Of a stretch of DNA of 64,000 bases, positions 27,232 through 36,484 are shown piece after piece. Made by a program: the position numbers and the translations under genes. Each line of letters opens with the position of its first letter. Position 1 is the stretch's first letter. Source of the DNA: Alkalimonas amylolytica (GTDB lineage Bacteria > Pseudomonadota > Gammaproteobacteria > Enterobacterales > Alteromonadaceae); the NCBI RefSeq assembly GCF_900107845.1, contig NZ_FNRM01000002.1, forward strand, positions 395,312-459,311, written 5' to 3'. The notes under the pieces were generated by a model. The model worked only from the letters and a program-made list of their open reading frames with translations, searched no databases and had not been told where the DNA came from.

Positions 27232-27252
27232 CATAATAGTAGTTTCTTCTTA

Positions 27253-28413
27253 CTAGGAAAAATTTGGCGTTAGTATAAATTTTTTTTCAACAAAACGCAC
27301 CAGATTCTTTGCCAGATCGCCCTGTTTACAGAGTTCATTACGCCAGCCAAGGCAGTGCATCTGCCATTCAGGGAGAAGCGCTAACAGTTGCTGCCAGGGA
27401 GAAACAACGTCTTCTTGCTGATTCCAGTGCAACCAGAACTGCCATAACGCCTGCTGTAAGTCTGCAGGCATGCCTTGAACAAAGTGCTGCCAGAATGCGG
27501 TTAGCTTTTCAAGGTGAGCGTCCTCAGCCTGACGGTACAATTGCCAGACAAAAGGTTTCCCGGCCCATAGCGCCCGCACCAACGAGTCTTCACCCCGCAC
27601 GAAATTGACATCCGCACACCACAACAGCTGATCAAACTGCTGTTGATTAATAAAAGGTAACAGCTGCAGGCTAAGATTTCCTAATGCAAGCGAACGGCAA
27701 CGTACCAGCTGAGGGAACAAAGTACGCAGCTCATTCGCCAAAGCGCCTTCCGGCACCAAACAGAGTTGCGGTATGCTTGCTTGCCCCCAGGCAGTTAGCA
27801 ACGGCATTAGTTCAAGGTGGCTGTAGGCAAACAGAAAAATCAGGCGCTGATAGCGCTGTGGCTGCTCAATACCCAGCTCGTTGAGCAAGCGGGCCTTGCC
27901 GCCTTGCTGTAACCAGGCCGTCATGGTTTCTACAAGGTTGTGCTCCCGCAGTAAACCACCGGTCCCTTTGACAAAGCCAGGAAAGAAAAAATGCTTTTGC
28001 AGCGGCAGTTGCGGATGAGGTGATGGCAACGCATGGCAGTCCAACACCCAGTCCTCGGCCGATAAATACTCCAGATTCAACCAAACCGGCTTGGTAGCTG
28101 CTGCTGCCATTTGCTGCACATACAGCTTCGGTAAATCGCAGGCAAAGGCTTCAATCACCACCTGAGCACAACCAGCTTGGTGCAGCAAAGCATTCACCTC
28201 ATCAGTCCAGTGCCACACCTCGATACCTTGCGTTAAAACTTGCCTGGCAAGCTGCGGCTGCACCTCAGGACAAATGCACTGAAAGCTTTGCAAATCATCA
28301 ACCCATAACCGTATCTGGCAGCCATGTTCAGCTTGCAGCTGCTTTGCCAAACGCCAGCAGACGCCAATATCCCCAAAGTTATCGATCACCCGGCAAAAAA
28401 TATCCCAGCGCAT
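27253..28413 (-). CDS. earP: EF-P arginine rhamnosyltransferase EarP
   Basis: Transfers rhamnose from dTDP-rhamnose to Arg32 of EF-P. The protein is 386 residues from ATG 28413, with the N-terminal signature CRVIDNFGDIGVCWRLA containing the two aspartates (D11, D15) of the EarP active site, and the C-terminal donor-binding stretch DVNFVRGEDSLVRALWAGKP. The frame is open further upstream, but that part overlaps the preceding gene. Only 2 bases separate it from the upstream membrane protein gene. Confidence 0.93.
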   Translation of the reverse strand: MRWDIFCRVIDNFGDIGVCWRLAKQLQAEHGCQIRLWVDDLQSFQCICPEVQPQLARQVLTQGIEVWHWTDEVNALLHQAGCAQVVIEAFACDLPKLYVQQMAAAATKPVWLNLEYLSAEDWVLDCHALPSPHPQLPLQKHFFFPGFVKGTGGLLREHNLVETMTAWLQQGGKARLLNELGIEQPQRYQRLIFLFAYSHLELMPLLTAWGQASIPQLCLVPEGALANELRTLFPQLVRCRSLALGNLSLQLLPFINQQQFDQLLWCADVNFVRGEDSLVRALWAGKPFVWQLYRQAEDAHLEKLTAFWQHFVQGMPADLQQALWQFWLHWNQQEDVVSPWQQLLALLPEWQMHCLGWRNELCKQGDLAKNLVRFVEKKFILTPNFS

Positions 28414-28415
28414 GC

Positions 28416-28793
28416 TCACTGCCCCAGTATCAGTCGAAGCAGAGCACCAAAACCAACCCGCAAAGCCAATACCATAATAGCCAGCCAAATCAGACTGGTC
28501 ATCACAGCCAGCAGCGAATACCCCAAACGAATCAAACGAATTTTCAACCGCGATAAAAAGCCTTTCTGTCCATCCAGTGACGGTGCGGGGCTTGCGAATA
28601 GCTTAATAACCAGCAGGCACCCAAGCAAAGCCAGCATCACCAGCAACCAGAACAACACTGTGCTTTGATGCGGTTGGTCGGAACCAAGCACCTGCCAGAA
28701 AAACACCAGGCCGCTCCCAGCGGCCAGCAGTAAAATCAACCAGAATGCTGGCTGCAATAGCCGGGCAAGGCGGTGATAAATGTTCAGCATCAT
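28416..28793 (-). CDS. Unknown small membrane protein coupled to earP
   Basis: A 125-residue protein with three hydrophobic segments (about 15-33, 45-65 and 90-115) separated by a basic, soluble loop (GQKGFLSRLKIRLIRLG). I do not recognise the family. ATG 28793 overlaps the stop of the upstream gene (TGATG) and its own stop is 2 bases before earP, so it is in the same operon and translationally coupled. A second ATG at 28790 is possible. No function can be assigned. Confidence 0.7.
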   Translation of the reverse strand: MMLNIYHRLARLLQPAFWLILLLAAGSGLVFFWQVLGSDQPHQSTVLFWLLVMLALLGCLLVIKLFASPAPSLDGQKGFLSRLKIRLIRLGYSLLAVMTSLIWLAIMVLALRVGFGALLRLILGQ

Positions 28794-29344
28794 CAAAAAT
28801 CCTTTCTGTACGGCTTGGTTTGCTGCTTAGGTAAGTGCCGTGGCGGGTAAAGTGCCAGCAAGCCGGACTCACCCTGCATATCGCCAATCACCCACACCTG
28901 TTCGAATGGATGGGTTTTCGGTAAGTGCAGTTTCGGAAAATGCGCCAGCATCTCCTCTTTCGTCCATAACGGATTGGCATTGCGGATCACCAGCCAAACG
29001 CGCTCGCTGTCGTAACGTTTTTCTGCCTTGCTGGCCAGTAAACTGTTGAGCGCTGCGACCAGGCGAGCCTCTGCCGGCATACGCATCAGTTGCAACAGCT
29101 CACGGTGAGTGTGCGGGCTAAGTTCGCGCCCAAGGATGTGCATGGCTTCCGCCTCACTGCCATACAAATGCGCGATTTCCAAATCCAGTTTCTGGTGATC
29201 ATAGTAACAGGAAACATCCGGCCGTCGTGGCTCGTTGTGCCAGATGTGGCGCATCTTAATGCCAAAACGTCGCTCATAGAGGCGCATAAAAATTCGGGCC
29301 GCTTCATGCTCCAGCTCTATTTTTTCATCACGACCGGATACCAT
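28793..29344 (-). CDS. Unknown 183-residue protein at the head of the earP operon
   Basis: A soluble, charged protein without signal peptide or membrane segment. Visible features are an N-terminal helix (LEHEAARIFMRLYERRFG), a central HTHRELLQLMRMPAEARLV, and a Pro/Lys-rich C-terminus (PPRHLPKQQTKPYRKDF). I do not recognise it. ATG 29344 has GGAGG seven bases upstream, while ATG 29350 would be one base from it. It is the first gene of a unit continuing into the small membrane protein, earP and efp. Confidence 0.7.
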   Translation of the reverse strand: MVSGRDEKIELEHEAARIFMRLYERRFGIKMRHIWHNEPRRPDVSCYYDHQKLDLEIAHLYGSEAEAMHILGRELSPHTHRELLQLMRMPAEARLVAALNSLLASKAEKRYDSERVWLVIRNANPLWTKEEMLAHFPKLHLPKTHPFEQVWVIGDMQGESGLLALYPPRHLPKQQTKPYRKDF

Positions 29345-29512
29345 GCACATGCCTCCAAAACCTGCGTATCACACTAAGCTTTTCAAAATAGTACGCAATT
29401 TTCCAACGCTCGACTAGGCTTATAGCCAGGTAACCTCAAAAACAGATGTCAGCCGGAGTCTGATGGGGGTGACTGGGTTATCAGATCCATACTTTCAATC
29501 AGGGAGAAGAAG

Positions 29513-29713
29513 ATGCAACGAATTATTGGCATAGCAGCCCTTGTCGCAGGCGCTATTTTACTTTACTTTGCCTACACCGAATACCACTCAACCGCGTCTC
29601 AAATTACCGAGGCGATTACTGGCAACCCAACCGACAACACGGTGCTTTATATGGTATCTGGTGCCGTTGCCGTGGTCATTGGTCTTGGCCTATTGCTTCG
29701 AAAAGGTCGTTAA
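29513..29713 (+). CDS. DUF3185 family small membrane protein
   Basis: A 66-residue inner-membrane protein with two helices (about 4-22 and 43-61) around a short loop with the TGNPTDNTVLY segment, matching the DUF3185 family; its role is unknown. GGGAG stands eight bases before ATG 29513. The 168-base leader region upstream contains a small inverted repeat, TCTGAT (29459-29464) and ATCAGA (29480-29485). It is transcribed alone, facing glnS. Confidence 0.85.
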   Translation: MQRIIGIAALVAGAILLYFAYTEYHSTASQITEAITGNPTDNTVLYMVSGAVAVVIGLGLLLRKGR

Positions 29714-29730
29714 GCAAAAACTCCTGACTT

Positions 29731-29765
29731 TAAAACATAAGGGCCATCGCATGGATGGCCCTTAT
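29731..29765 (-). terminator. Rho-independent terminator of glnS
   Basis: ATAAGGGCCATC (29737-29748) and GATGGCCCTTAT (29754-29765) form a 12-bp stem with a 5-base loop. On the minus strand it is followed by GTTTTA, weak but suited to glnS; it may also stop the convergent DUF3185 transcript. Confidence 0.75.
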
Positions 29766-29791
29766 TGGAAACCCCAACACTTAAGCAAGGC

Positions 29792-31456
29792 TTAAGAAGC
29801 ATCGCTCCAGCTATCTCGCAAACCTACGGTGCGGTTAAACACCAGGCGCTCCGAGCTTGAGTCGATACTGTCGGCGCAGTAATAACCCTCACGTTCAAAC
29901 TGGTAGGCATGCCCGGCAGCTGCATGCTGCAAGGATGGCTCCACCAGGCCTTGTTTGATTAACAAAGACTCAGGATTCACACACTGCAGAAAATCTTCCT
30001 CTGCAGCAGGGTTCGGTACACTGAACAAGCGATCATAGACCCGGAACTCGGCTGGTTTGGCCTGGGTTGCTTCGACCCAATGGATCACCCCCCTCACCTT
30101 GCGGCCATCAGCTGGATTCTCACCCAGAGTCTCCGGCAGATAACTGCACAGCAGCTCGATCACCTTACCATTCGTATCTTTGACGACTTCGTCGGCCTGG
30201 ATCACATACGCATTACGCAGCCGCACACAACCGCCAGTCACCAAGCGCTTGTACTTTTTATTGGCTTCTTCGCGAAAATCAGCCTGATCAATGTAGACCA
30301 CCTTACCAAAGGGTAACTGGCGTTGTCCCAAGCTGTCATCGTTCGGGTGATTCGAAACATCCAGCCACTGCAACTCGCTATCCGGATAGTTGGTAATGGT
30401 CACTTTCAACGGGTCCAGCACCGCCATAGCGCGCGGTGCCCGTACATTCAAATCATCCCGAATGCAGGACTCGAGGGCACTCATCTCAATGATGTTGTCT
30501 TGCTTGGTCACACCAATGCGTTTGGCAAACTCCCGAATCGACTCCGGCGTGTAACCACGGCGGCGCAACCCCGCGATGGTCGGCATACGCGGATCATCCC
30601 AACCCTGCACCACTTGCTTTTCCACCAGGGTTTGCAGCTTGCGCTTGCTCATCACAGTGTATTCCAGATTTAAACGGGAAAACTCAATCTGCTGCGGGTG
30701 GCAATCGATGCTGATGTTATCCAGGATCCAGTCGTACAAACGGCGGTTGTCCTGAAACTCCAGCGTACAAAGCGAATGGGTAATACCTTCCAATGCATCC
30801 GATATACAGTGGGTGAAATCGTACATCGGGTAAATGCACCATGTGTCGCCGGTTTGATGGTGATGGGCAAACTTCACCCGGTAAATCACCGGATCGCGCA
30901 TGCAGATAAAAGGCGAGCTCATATCAATCTTGGCTCGCAGCGAACACTCACCTTCTTTAAAACCACCAGCGCGCATTTTTTCAAACAGCGCCAGGTTTTC
31001 TTCCGGCGAGGTATCGCGAGTTGGGCTGTGCTTGCCTGGCTTGGTCAGGCTACCGCGGTATTCACGCATTTCCTCGGCATTAAGAAAACAAACATAGGCC
31101 AGACCTTTTTGGATCAGCTCGACCGCAAAACCATAGAGCTTATCAAAGTAATCCGATGAATAATGCAACGGCTCTTGCCAGTCAAAGCCCAGCCACTTCA
31201 CATCCTGCTGAATGGAGTGCACAAAATCGATGTTTTCTTTTTCAGGGTTGGTGTCATCAAAGCGCAGATTGCAGCTGCCCTGATAATCTTCGGCAATACC
31301 AAAATTCAGGCAAATGGATTTAGCGTGGCCAATATGCAAAAAGCCATTCGGCTCAGGTGGAAAACGGGTATGTACCGAGTTGTGTTTGCCACTGGCTAAA
31401 TCTTTATCGATGATTTGACGAATAAAATTACTGGGGCGATGATCTACGTCCGCCAT
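29792..31456 (-). CDS. glnS: Glutaminyl-tRNA synthetase
   Basis: Charges tRNA-Gln with glutamine. The 554-residue protein equals the E. coli length and begins [20 protein letters not shown]. Class I motifs are HIGH (FLHIGHAKS) and KMSKS in the form VMSKRKL, and the Rossmann domain is followed by the two anticodon-binding beta barrels. The frame extends to 31483, but ATG 31456 has AGGA upstream and matches the family start. No oddities. Confidence 0.96.
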   Translation of the reverse strand: MADVDHRPSNFIRQIIDKDLASGKHNSVHTRFPPEPNGFLHIGHAKSICLNFGIAEDYQGSCNLRFDDTNPEKENIDFVHSIQQDVKWLGFDWQEPLHYSSDYFDKLYGFAVELIQKGLAYVCFLNAEEMREYRGSLTKPGKHSPTRDTSPEENLALFEKMRAGGFKEGECSLRAKIDMSSPFICMRDPVIYRVKFAHHHQTGDTWCIYPMYDFTHCISDALEGITHSLCTLEFQDNRRLYDWILDNISIDCHPQQIEFSRLNLEYTVMSKRKLQTLVEKQVVQGWDDPRMPTIAGLRRRGYTPESIREFAKRIGVTKQDNIIEMSALESCIRDDLNVRAPRAMAVLDPLKVTITNYPDSELQWLDVSNHPNDDSLGQRQLPFGKVVYIDQADFREEANKKYKRLVTGGCVRLRNAYVIQADEVVKDTNGKVIELLCSYLPETLGENPADGRKVRGVIHWVEATQAKPAEFRVYDRLFSVPNPAAEEDFLQCVNPESLLIKQGLVEPSLQHAAAGHAYQFEREGYYCADSIDSSSERLVFNRTVGLRDSWSDAS

Positions 31457-31536
31457 AGCTGATTGAGTCCTTTTCTGGAACATACGAAATTTGGCTCATT
31501 ATAACAGCGAAACCAACACTTAACAGTGGCACCTGA

Positions 31537-31564
31537 ATGAAAAAGGGGCCTAACAGGCCCCTTT
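31537..31564 (-). terminator. Rho-independent terminator of the second TonB receptor gene
   Basis: AAAGGGGCC (31542-31550) and GGCCCCTTT (31556-31564) form a 9-bp stem with loop TAACA. On the minus strand the stem runs into TTTTTCATT, so it ends the receptor transcript before glnS. Confidence 0.88.
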
Positions 31565-31582
31565 CATTGATGATGAATTTAA

Positions 31583-33982
31583 TTAAAAGAAAGTGTAATC
31601 AATTCGCATCGTTACAGAACGCTCATCGGCATACAAAACATTCAGATTATTTGTACTACCTGAACGAGTTCGCGCCTGACGGAACAACTCAATTTCGCTG
31701 TCGAACAAGTTGTTGATAAAGACACTCAATCGCAAGTTATCATTTAGCTCCATACGACCAGACAGATTCACTCTGCGATAAGCATCCGATGTATCTGTAC
31801 CATCTTCACGCGCGTTAAAGTGCGAGTTGTATTTGCCGTAGGCTTCTAAATCCAGCCGAACAAAAGTTTGCTTGCCGAATAAGTTCAACCCCTTGTCCAG
31901 CCCTATATAGGCATTGTACTTAGGCACTTGTGTCATATTCTGACCAGCCTCAGCTTGCAGTGACGGGACGTTATCCAGTAACTTTGCATCGGTATAAGAG
32001 GCATTGAACACCAGATCTAAGTCGTTGGCAAAGCTGTATTTACTTTCCCACTCAAAACCACGCGAGCGCGCTTTTGCCGCATTAGCAGTGTAACTAAAAC
32101 CACAGGTCGGCATGTACACACTAGCCCAAACATCTGACCAATTGATTTGGTAGATAGCAGACGAAAACTGGAAATTACCAGTATTCATCTTATAACCAAT
32201 TTCATAGTTATCAATAGAGTCAGAGGTATAACGCTCCTGATACCCCTCTGCGAAAGGATCATTACGGCAAGCATTGGCTAACGGTGCATTGTTACCGCCA
32301 GGACGGTAACCCTCTGAATACAGGGCATAAACCGACATTCTGCCAGAGTCAGGTAACCATGCGATACTCACTTTTTTACGATTACCAGATTCTTCGCCTT
32401 GACTCTGAACAGTCCTGCCTTCACGGGCCTCCCAGATGCCTGAATAGCCGAAAGAAGCGTAGTCTTCCAAGTCAAAATAGCGGATACCGGCCGTCAGCTC
32501 GAAACTGCCGATATTATCCGTCCGAATGGTGTAACTGGCTTCACCAAACAAAGCTTTTTCTACTGAGTAAGAGCCATTGTAGTACAGGTTGTAGTTAATA
32601 CTGGAATCACCATACCAATACTCGCCTAGCTGACCCACGTTGAACACACCCAACTCACCCCAGTAGTCTTCCCAATCTACCCAATCGTTCCAATCAGAGA
32701 AAATGGCAATACTGCGCGGATCACTTTCATGATACTGGAACTGGCTGTTTGGAATATTGCCACGCCAACCTTTGTCATAAAAAGCACCGATGGTCCACTT
32801 CAGGTTTTCTGTTTGGCCAATATCCTGAATACGGAACTCGTGAGTCAAACGAGATGTTTTGTCGTAGTTAATGATCCAGGTTTTGACCATATCGGCCATG
32901 TCAAGACGTGACCAGTTATCCAGTGAGTCTTCCCGGTTTTGACGATAAGAACCAGCATAAGTCACATCAGCAAAGTTCAGTACATTGTCAAAGTTTGCAC
33001 TTAATGAGAACAGATTAGTTTCATCTTTTAACCAACCATCCAGACTTTCCCAAATCATGTACTTACTAGGACGACTGGAAGAAACATTGCCGAAACACTC
33101 CGCACGGCTTTGTCCTTCAGCACAAGGTGAAAAACCATAGTCAACATCGTAACCATAGATTGAATCTGGATTTTCAGTAGTATTTGCAAACAAACGGCCA
33201 GTAGGTCGAGATAAATCAGCAATGCGAGTGCCTACGGTACTTGTTTGCACATTGTAATAACTAAAGTTGACACTTGTATCATCATTTAGTTGCCATAAAA
33301 ACTGGGAGCGAATGTATTGATCTTCAACTTTGCGCTGGGTTCCGGTCGCTGCATTAACAATAGTACCGGGTTTATGGCTGCTATGTGCAGTGACCCGCAT
33401 TGCCAGTGTATCTTCAATCAAAGGCAAGTTAATGGCAGCCCAAGCTTGCAGGTTGGTGCCATCAACATTTTGAGTCGATTTTGCTTGAACAGAAGTATTC
33501 AGTTCAAAAGTATCCAGCATTGGCTTTTTGGTAATAACCCGAATGGTACCGCCAATTGCATTCGATCCCCAAAGCGTACCTTGTGGACCGCGCAAAACCT
33601 CAACAGCTTCAATGTCATATAAGTCGACAAAATTGAATGGAATATCGTCTGTAAATGATGAAGTGGTCGATGGTGCGGCACTGTTGCCGCCAGATAAGCC
33701 GCGTAGTATTAATACCCCTGTCGGAGAGGCTGCACCGGCTAAAGTGCGCTGTAAATCATCTTTGGTAATCAAGTTCCGATCAGCTATTTCCAGAGCAGAG
33801 ATCGAAGATACATTCATAGGGACTTCGATAATAGTTTCAACACGCTTACGCGATGTAACCGTGATCACCTCAACATTATCGTCGGTTGCACTGGACTCAT
33901 CAGCAGCCAATCCTGTTGAAGTGGTTATTGAAAGTGCGCCTGCGAGTGCAGTGTAAAGCAACGATTGATTAAACGTATGCAT
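31583..33982 (-). CDS. TonB-dependent outer-membrane receptor, AT-rich
   Basis: A 799-residue receptor. Signal peptide of about 26 residues (MHTFNQSLLYTALAGALSIT, then TGLAA), a TonB-box-like VEVITVTSRKR, plug with VEVLRGPQGTLWGSNAIGG, and a barrel ending RIDYTFF. ATG 33982 has AGGA eight bases upstream. The coding sequence is visibly AT-richer than its neighbours, with many Asn, Tyr and Ser codons, which could mean horizontal gain. The barrel is rich in Trp and Tyr, as in carbohydrate or peptide receptors of this order, but the ligand cannot be named. It is monocistronic with its own terminator. Confidence 0.9.
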   Translation of the reverse strand: MHTFNQSLLYTALAGALSITTSTGLAADESSATDDNVEVITVTSRKRVETIIEVPMNVSSISALEIADRNLITKDDLQRTLAGAASPTGVLILRGLSGGNSAAPSTTSSFTDDIPFNFVDLYDIEAVEVLRGPQGTLWGSNAIGGTIRVITKKPMLDTFELNTSVQAKSTQNVDGTNLQAWAAINLPLIEDTLAMRVTAHSSHKPGTIVNAATGTQRKVEDQYIRSQFLWQLNDDTSVNFSYYNVQTSTVGTRIADLSRPTGRLFANTTENPDSIYGYDVDYGFSPCAEGQSRAECFGNVSSSRPSKYMIWESLDGWLKDETNLFSLSANFDNVLNFADVTYAGSYRQNREDSLDNWSRLDMADMVKTWIINYDKTSRLTHEFRIQDIGQTENLKWTIGAFYDKGWRGNIPNSQFQYHESDPRSIAIFSDWNDWVDWEDYWGELGVFNVGQLGEYWYGDSSINYNLYYNGSYSVEKALFGEASYTIRTDNIGSFELTAGIRYFDLEDYASFGYSGIWEAREGRTVQSQGEESGNRKKVSIAWLPDSGRMSVYALYSEGYRPGGNNAPLANACRNDPFAEGYQERYTSDSIDNYEIGYKMNTGNFQFSSAIYQINWSDVWASVYMPTCGFSYTANAAKARSRGFEWESKYSFANDLDLVFNASYTDAKLLDNVPSLQAEAGQNMTQVPKYNAYIGLDKGLNLFGKQTFVRLDLEAYGKYNSHFNAREDGTDTSDAYRRVNLSGRMELNDNLRLSVFINNLFDSEIELFRQARTRSGSTNNLNVLYADERSVTMRIDYTFF

Positions 33983-34023
33983 ACTTAAGTTCCTGGTGTT
34001 TGTTATTATGTTTTTTTATGATC

Positions 34024-34041
34024 TATTGCAAAAAAGCAATA
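34024..34041. promoter_or_regulatory. Inverted repeat near the TonB receptor promoter
   Basis: TATTGC (34024-34029) and GCAATA (34036-34041) flank six A's, 42-59 bases upstream of the receptor ATG on the minus strand. A plausible -10 (TATATT, 34052-34047) lies just upstream, which puts the repeat near the transcription start, where a repressor would act. No regulator can be named. Confidence 0.35.
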
Positions 34042-34125
34042 ACTAATATAGTGCACAGATCTCTAGAAAAAATGCAATCCTCTATCCAGGTAAAATTGTA
34101 AAATGGGGGTATCAAGGGCTAGAAT

Positions 34126-34155
34126 GCAAAAAACCCGCTGCAAGCAGCGGGTTTT
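34126..34155 (-). terminator. Rho-independent terminator of sucCD
   Basis: AAAACCCGCTG and CAGCGGGTTTT (34130-34155) form a stem with loop CAAG. On the minus strand the GC stem is followed by TTTTTTGCATT. It lies 20 bases past the sucD stop. Confidence 0.9.
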
Positions 34156-34174
34156 ATTTGAAGCAGAAAGCAGC

Positions 34175-35047
34175 TTACCAGCCGGTCAGCTCACGCAGTG
34201 CTTTGCCGATATCGGCCAAAGAGCGCACCGTTTTCACGCCTGCATCTTCCAAAGCACGGAACTTGTCATCGGCTGTACCTTTACCACCAGAAATGATGGC
34301 GCCAGCATGGCCCATGCGCTTGCCTGGAGGGGCAGTAACACCTGCGATGTAAGAAACCACCGGCTTGGTGACGTGATCTTTGATAAAGGCAGCCGCTTCT
34401 TCTTCGGCGGTCCCACCGATTTCACCAATCATCACGATGGCTTCGGTTTTTGGATCGTCCTGGAACAACTTCAGAATATCAATGAAGTTAGAACCTGGAA
34501 TTGGGTCGCCACCAATACCTACACAGGTAGACTGGCCAAAACCTTCGTCGGTAGTTTGCTTAACCGCTTCATAGGTCAAAGTACCAGAACGGGACACGAT
34601 GCCCACTTTACCGGCCTTGTGGATATGGCCTGGCATGATACCGATTTTGCACTCGCCTGGCGTAATCACGCCCGGGCAGTTTGGACCAATCATCCGCACG
34701 CCCTTCTGATCGATGTACTCTTTAACAAACAGCATATCGATGGTTGGGATGCCTTCAGTGATACAAACAATCAGTTGAATACCGGCATCAGCCGCTTCGA
34801 TGATGGCATCTTTGCAAAATGGTGCTGGGACGTAGATCACAGTCGCAGTTGCGCCTGTAGCTTCGACCGCATCACGTACAGTGTTAAATACCGGCAGACC
34901 CAAATGAGTAGAACCACCTTTACCCGGGCTCACACCACCAACCATCTGCGTACCGTACTCGATAGCCTGAGTGGAGTGGAAAGTACCCTGGCTGCCTGTA
35001 AAACCCTGGCAGATCACCTTGGTGTCTTTATTGATCAGAATGCTCAT
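34175..35047 (-). CDS. sucD: Succinyl-CoA synthetase alpha subunit
   Basis: With SucC converts succinyl-CoA to succinate, making ATP or GTP. The 290-residue protein begins [21 protein letters not shown] (CoA-binding Rossmann fold). It has the phosphohistidine loop in [17 protein letters not shown] and the family signature [16 protein letters not shown]. It overlaps the sucC stop by one base, so the two subunits are coupled. Standard length and motifs. Confidence 0.97.
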   Translation of the reverse strand: MSILINKDTKVICQGFTGSQGTFHSTQAIEYGTQMVGGVSPGKGGSTHLGLPVFNTVRDAVEATGATATVIYVPAPFCKDAIIEAADAGIQLIVCITEGIPTIDMLFVKEYIDQKGVRMIGPNCPGVITPGECKIGIMPGHIHKAGKVGIVSRSGTLTYEAVKQTTDEGFGQSTCVGIGGDPIPGSNFIDILKLFQDDPKTEAIVMIGEIGGTAEEEAAAFIKDHVTKPVVSYIAGVTAPPGKRMGHAGAIISGGKGTADDKFRALEDAGVKTVRSLADIGKALRELTGW

Positions 35048-36213
35048 TATTTGCCTCCTGCAGCTTTAACAACAGCCTGAGCAGCTTCAGTCAGAGAGTT
35101 GGCTGCAATGATGTTCAAGCCGCTGTCTTGCAGTTTTTTCGCGCCCAGCTCGGCATTGTTGCCTTCCAGACGAACTACCACAGGAACGTTCACACCGACT
35201 TCTTCCACCGCACCGATGATGCCTTCGGCAATCATGTCGCAGCGGACGATGCCACCGAAGATGTTCACGAACACTGCTTTCACGGCAGAGTCAGACAGAA
35301 TGATTTTGAACGCTTCAGAAACACGCTCTTTGGTCGCACCGCCACCCACATCGAGGAAGTTGGCAGGCTGGCCGCCATTTAGCTTGACGATGTCCATGGT
35401 ACCCATGGCCAGGCCAGCACCATTGACCATACAGCCGATGTTGCCTTCCAGCGCCACGTAGTTCAGTTCCCACTGAGCAGCACGGGCTTCACGCTCGTCT
35501 TCTTGCGACGGATCATGGAAAGCACGGATTTTTGGCTGACGATACAGCGCATTGCTATCGACCACCAGTTTGGCGTCAAGGCAGTGCAGATTACCGTGAG
35601 AGGTAATCACCAATGGGTTGACTTCAATCAGCGCGATGTCCAGATCAACAAACATCTGAGCCAGGCCCAGATAGATTTTGGTGAACTGCTTGATTTGCTC
35701 TGGCGTCAGGCCCAGCTTAAAGCCAATTTCACGCGCCTGGAACGGCTGAGCACCCACCAAAGGATCAACCGCTACTTTGATGATTTTTTCTGGCGTTTCT
35801 TCAGCCACTTTCTCAATGTCTACACCACCTTCGGTCGATGCCATAAAGACAATACGACGGCTGGCACGGTCTACCACAGCACCCAGATACAATTCTTTTT
35901 CGATATCGGTGCAGGACTCAACCAGGATTTTGCTGACCGGCTGGCCTTTTTCATCAGTTTGGTAGGTCACCAGGTTTTTGCCTAGCCAATGCTGTGCAAA
36001 ATTACGAATTTCTTCTTTGGAAGAAACCAGTTTCACACCACCCGCTTTTCCGCGGCCACCAGCGTGAACCTGTGCTTTAACGACCCAGCGATTGCCACCA
36101 ATACGGTCTGCAGCTTCAGCAGCGGCTTGAGGAGTTTCCTCCGCAAAGCCTTCAGAGACTGGTAATCCGTACTCGCGGAACAGCTGTTTTGCCTGATACT
36201 CGTGCAAATTCAT
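35047..36213 (-). CDS. sucC: Succinyl-CoA synthetase beta subunit
   Basis: Nucleotide-binding subunit of succinyl-CoA synthetase, 388 residues as in E. coli. The N-terminal ATP-grasp domain begins [18 protein letters not shown] and contains [18 protein letters not shown]. The C-terminal domain has the signature [15 protein letters not shown] and the phosphohistidine-interacting region [10 protein letters not shown]. It has its own likely promoter (36282-36310) 70 bases upstream. Confidence 0.97.
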   Translation of the reverse strand: MNLHEYQAKQLFREYGLPVSEGFAEETPQAAAEAADRIGGNRWVVKAQVHAGGRGKAGGVKLVSSKEEIRNFAQHWLGKNLVTYQTDEKGQPVSKILVESCTDIEKELYLGAVVDRASRRIVFMASTEGGVDIEKVAEETPEKIIKVAVDPLVGAQPFQAREIGFKLGLTPEQIKQFTKIYLGLAQMFVDLDIALIEVNPLVITSHGNLHCLDAKLVVDSNALYRQPKIRAFHDPSQEDEREARAAQWELNYVALEGNIGCMVNGAGLAMGTMDIVKLNGGQPANFLDVGGGATKERVSEAFKIILSDSAVKAVFVNIFGGIVRCDMIAEGIIGAVEEVGVNVPVVVRLEGNNAELGAKKLQDSGLNIIAANSLTEAAQAVVKAAGGK

Positions 36214-36281
36214 GGCTATTTTCCGTTATTTAAAAATGAAAGCTGGCCTACTGGCGCAGCCTGACCAACAGATCGGCGCAT

Positions 36282-36310
36282 AGTATAGCGCTTCACCGCC
36301 TGATTCGGAA
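36282..36310 (-). promoter_or_regulatory. Likely sigma-70 promoter of sucCD
   Basis: On the minus strand TTCCGA (36310-36305) and TATACT (36287-36282) are 17 bases apart. Just upstream AATGCT ... AGCATT (36309-36336) with an internal AGACGTCT palindrome overlaps the -35 and could be an operator. In E. coli sucCD is read from upstream promoters, so a separate one is of note. Confidence 0.5.
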
Positions 36311-36407
36311 TGCTACAGACGTCTAACTGCAGCATTATTTCGCAATTTTTTGGCATAATCAGCCAGATCTAAAACAACGACGACTGATCTGAAATGGCTA
36401 TGTCCAA

Positions 36408-36465
36408 GACAAAGCGAGCAGTCTCACTGGACTGCTCGCAACACGGCAAGGCCATCAGCCTTGCC
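36408..36465 (-). terminator. Two tandem hairpins after sucB, second one a probable terminator
   Basis: Following sucB on the minus strand comes GGCAAGGC-loop-GCCTTGCC (36465-36445), then a 10-bp stem GCGAGCAGTC/GACTGCTCGC (36439-36414) with a 6-base loop and the tail TTTGTCTT. The tail is imperfect, so partial read-through into sucCD is possible. The rest of the 271-base gap holds the sucCD promoter. Confidence 0.65.
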
Positions 36466-36484
36466 AAAGACAACCGCTCTGCAA

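Noticed and set aside
34103-35080. 325-residue open frame antisense to sucD
   Set aside because: It overlaps a certain gene on the other strand, runs through the sucD terminator, and has a composition typical of antisense frames.
36309-36336. AATGCT-N16-AGCATT with an internal AGACGTCT near the sucCD promoter
   Set aside because: Arms are only 6 bp and the spacer is long, so on its own it is too weak to list as an operator.
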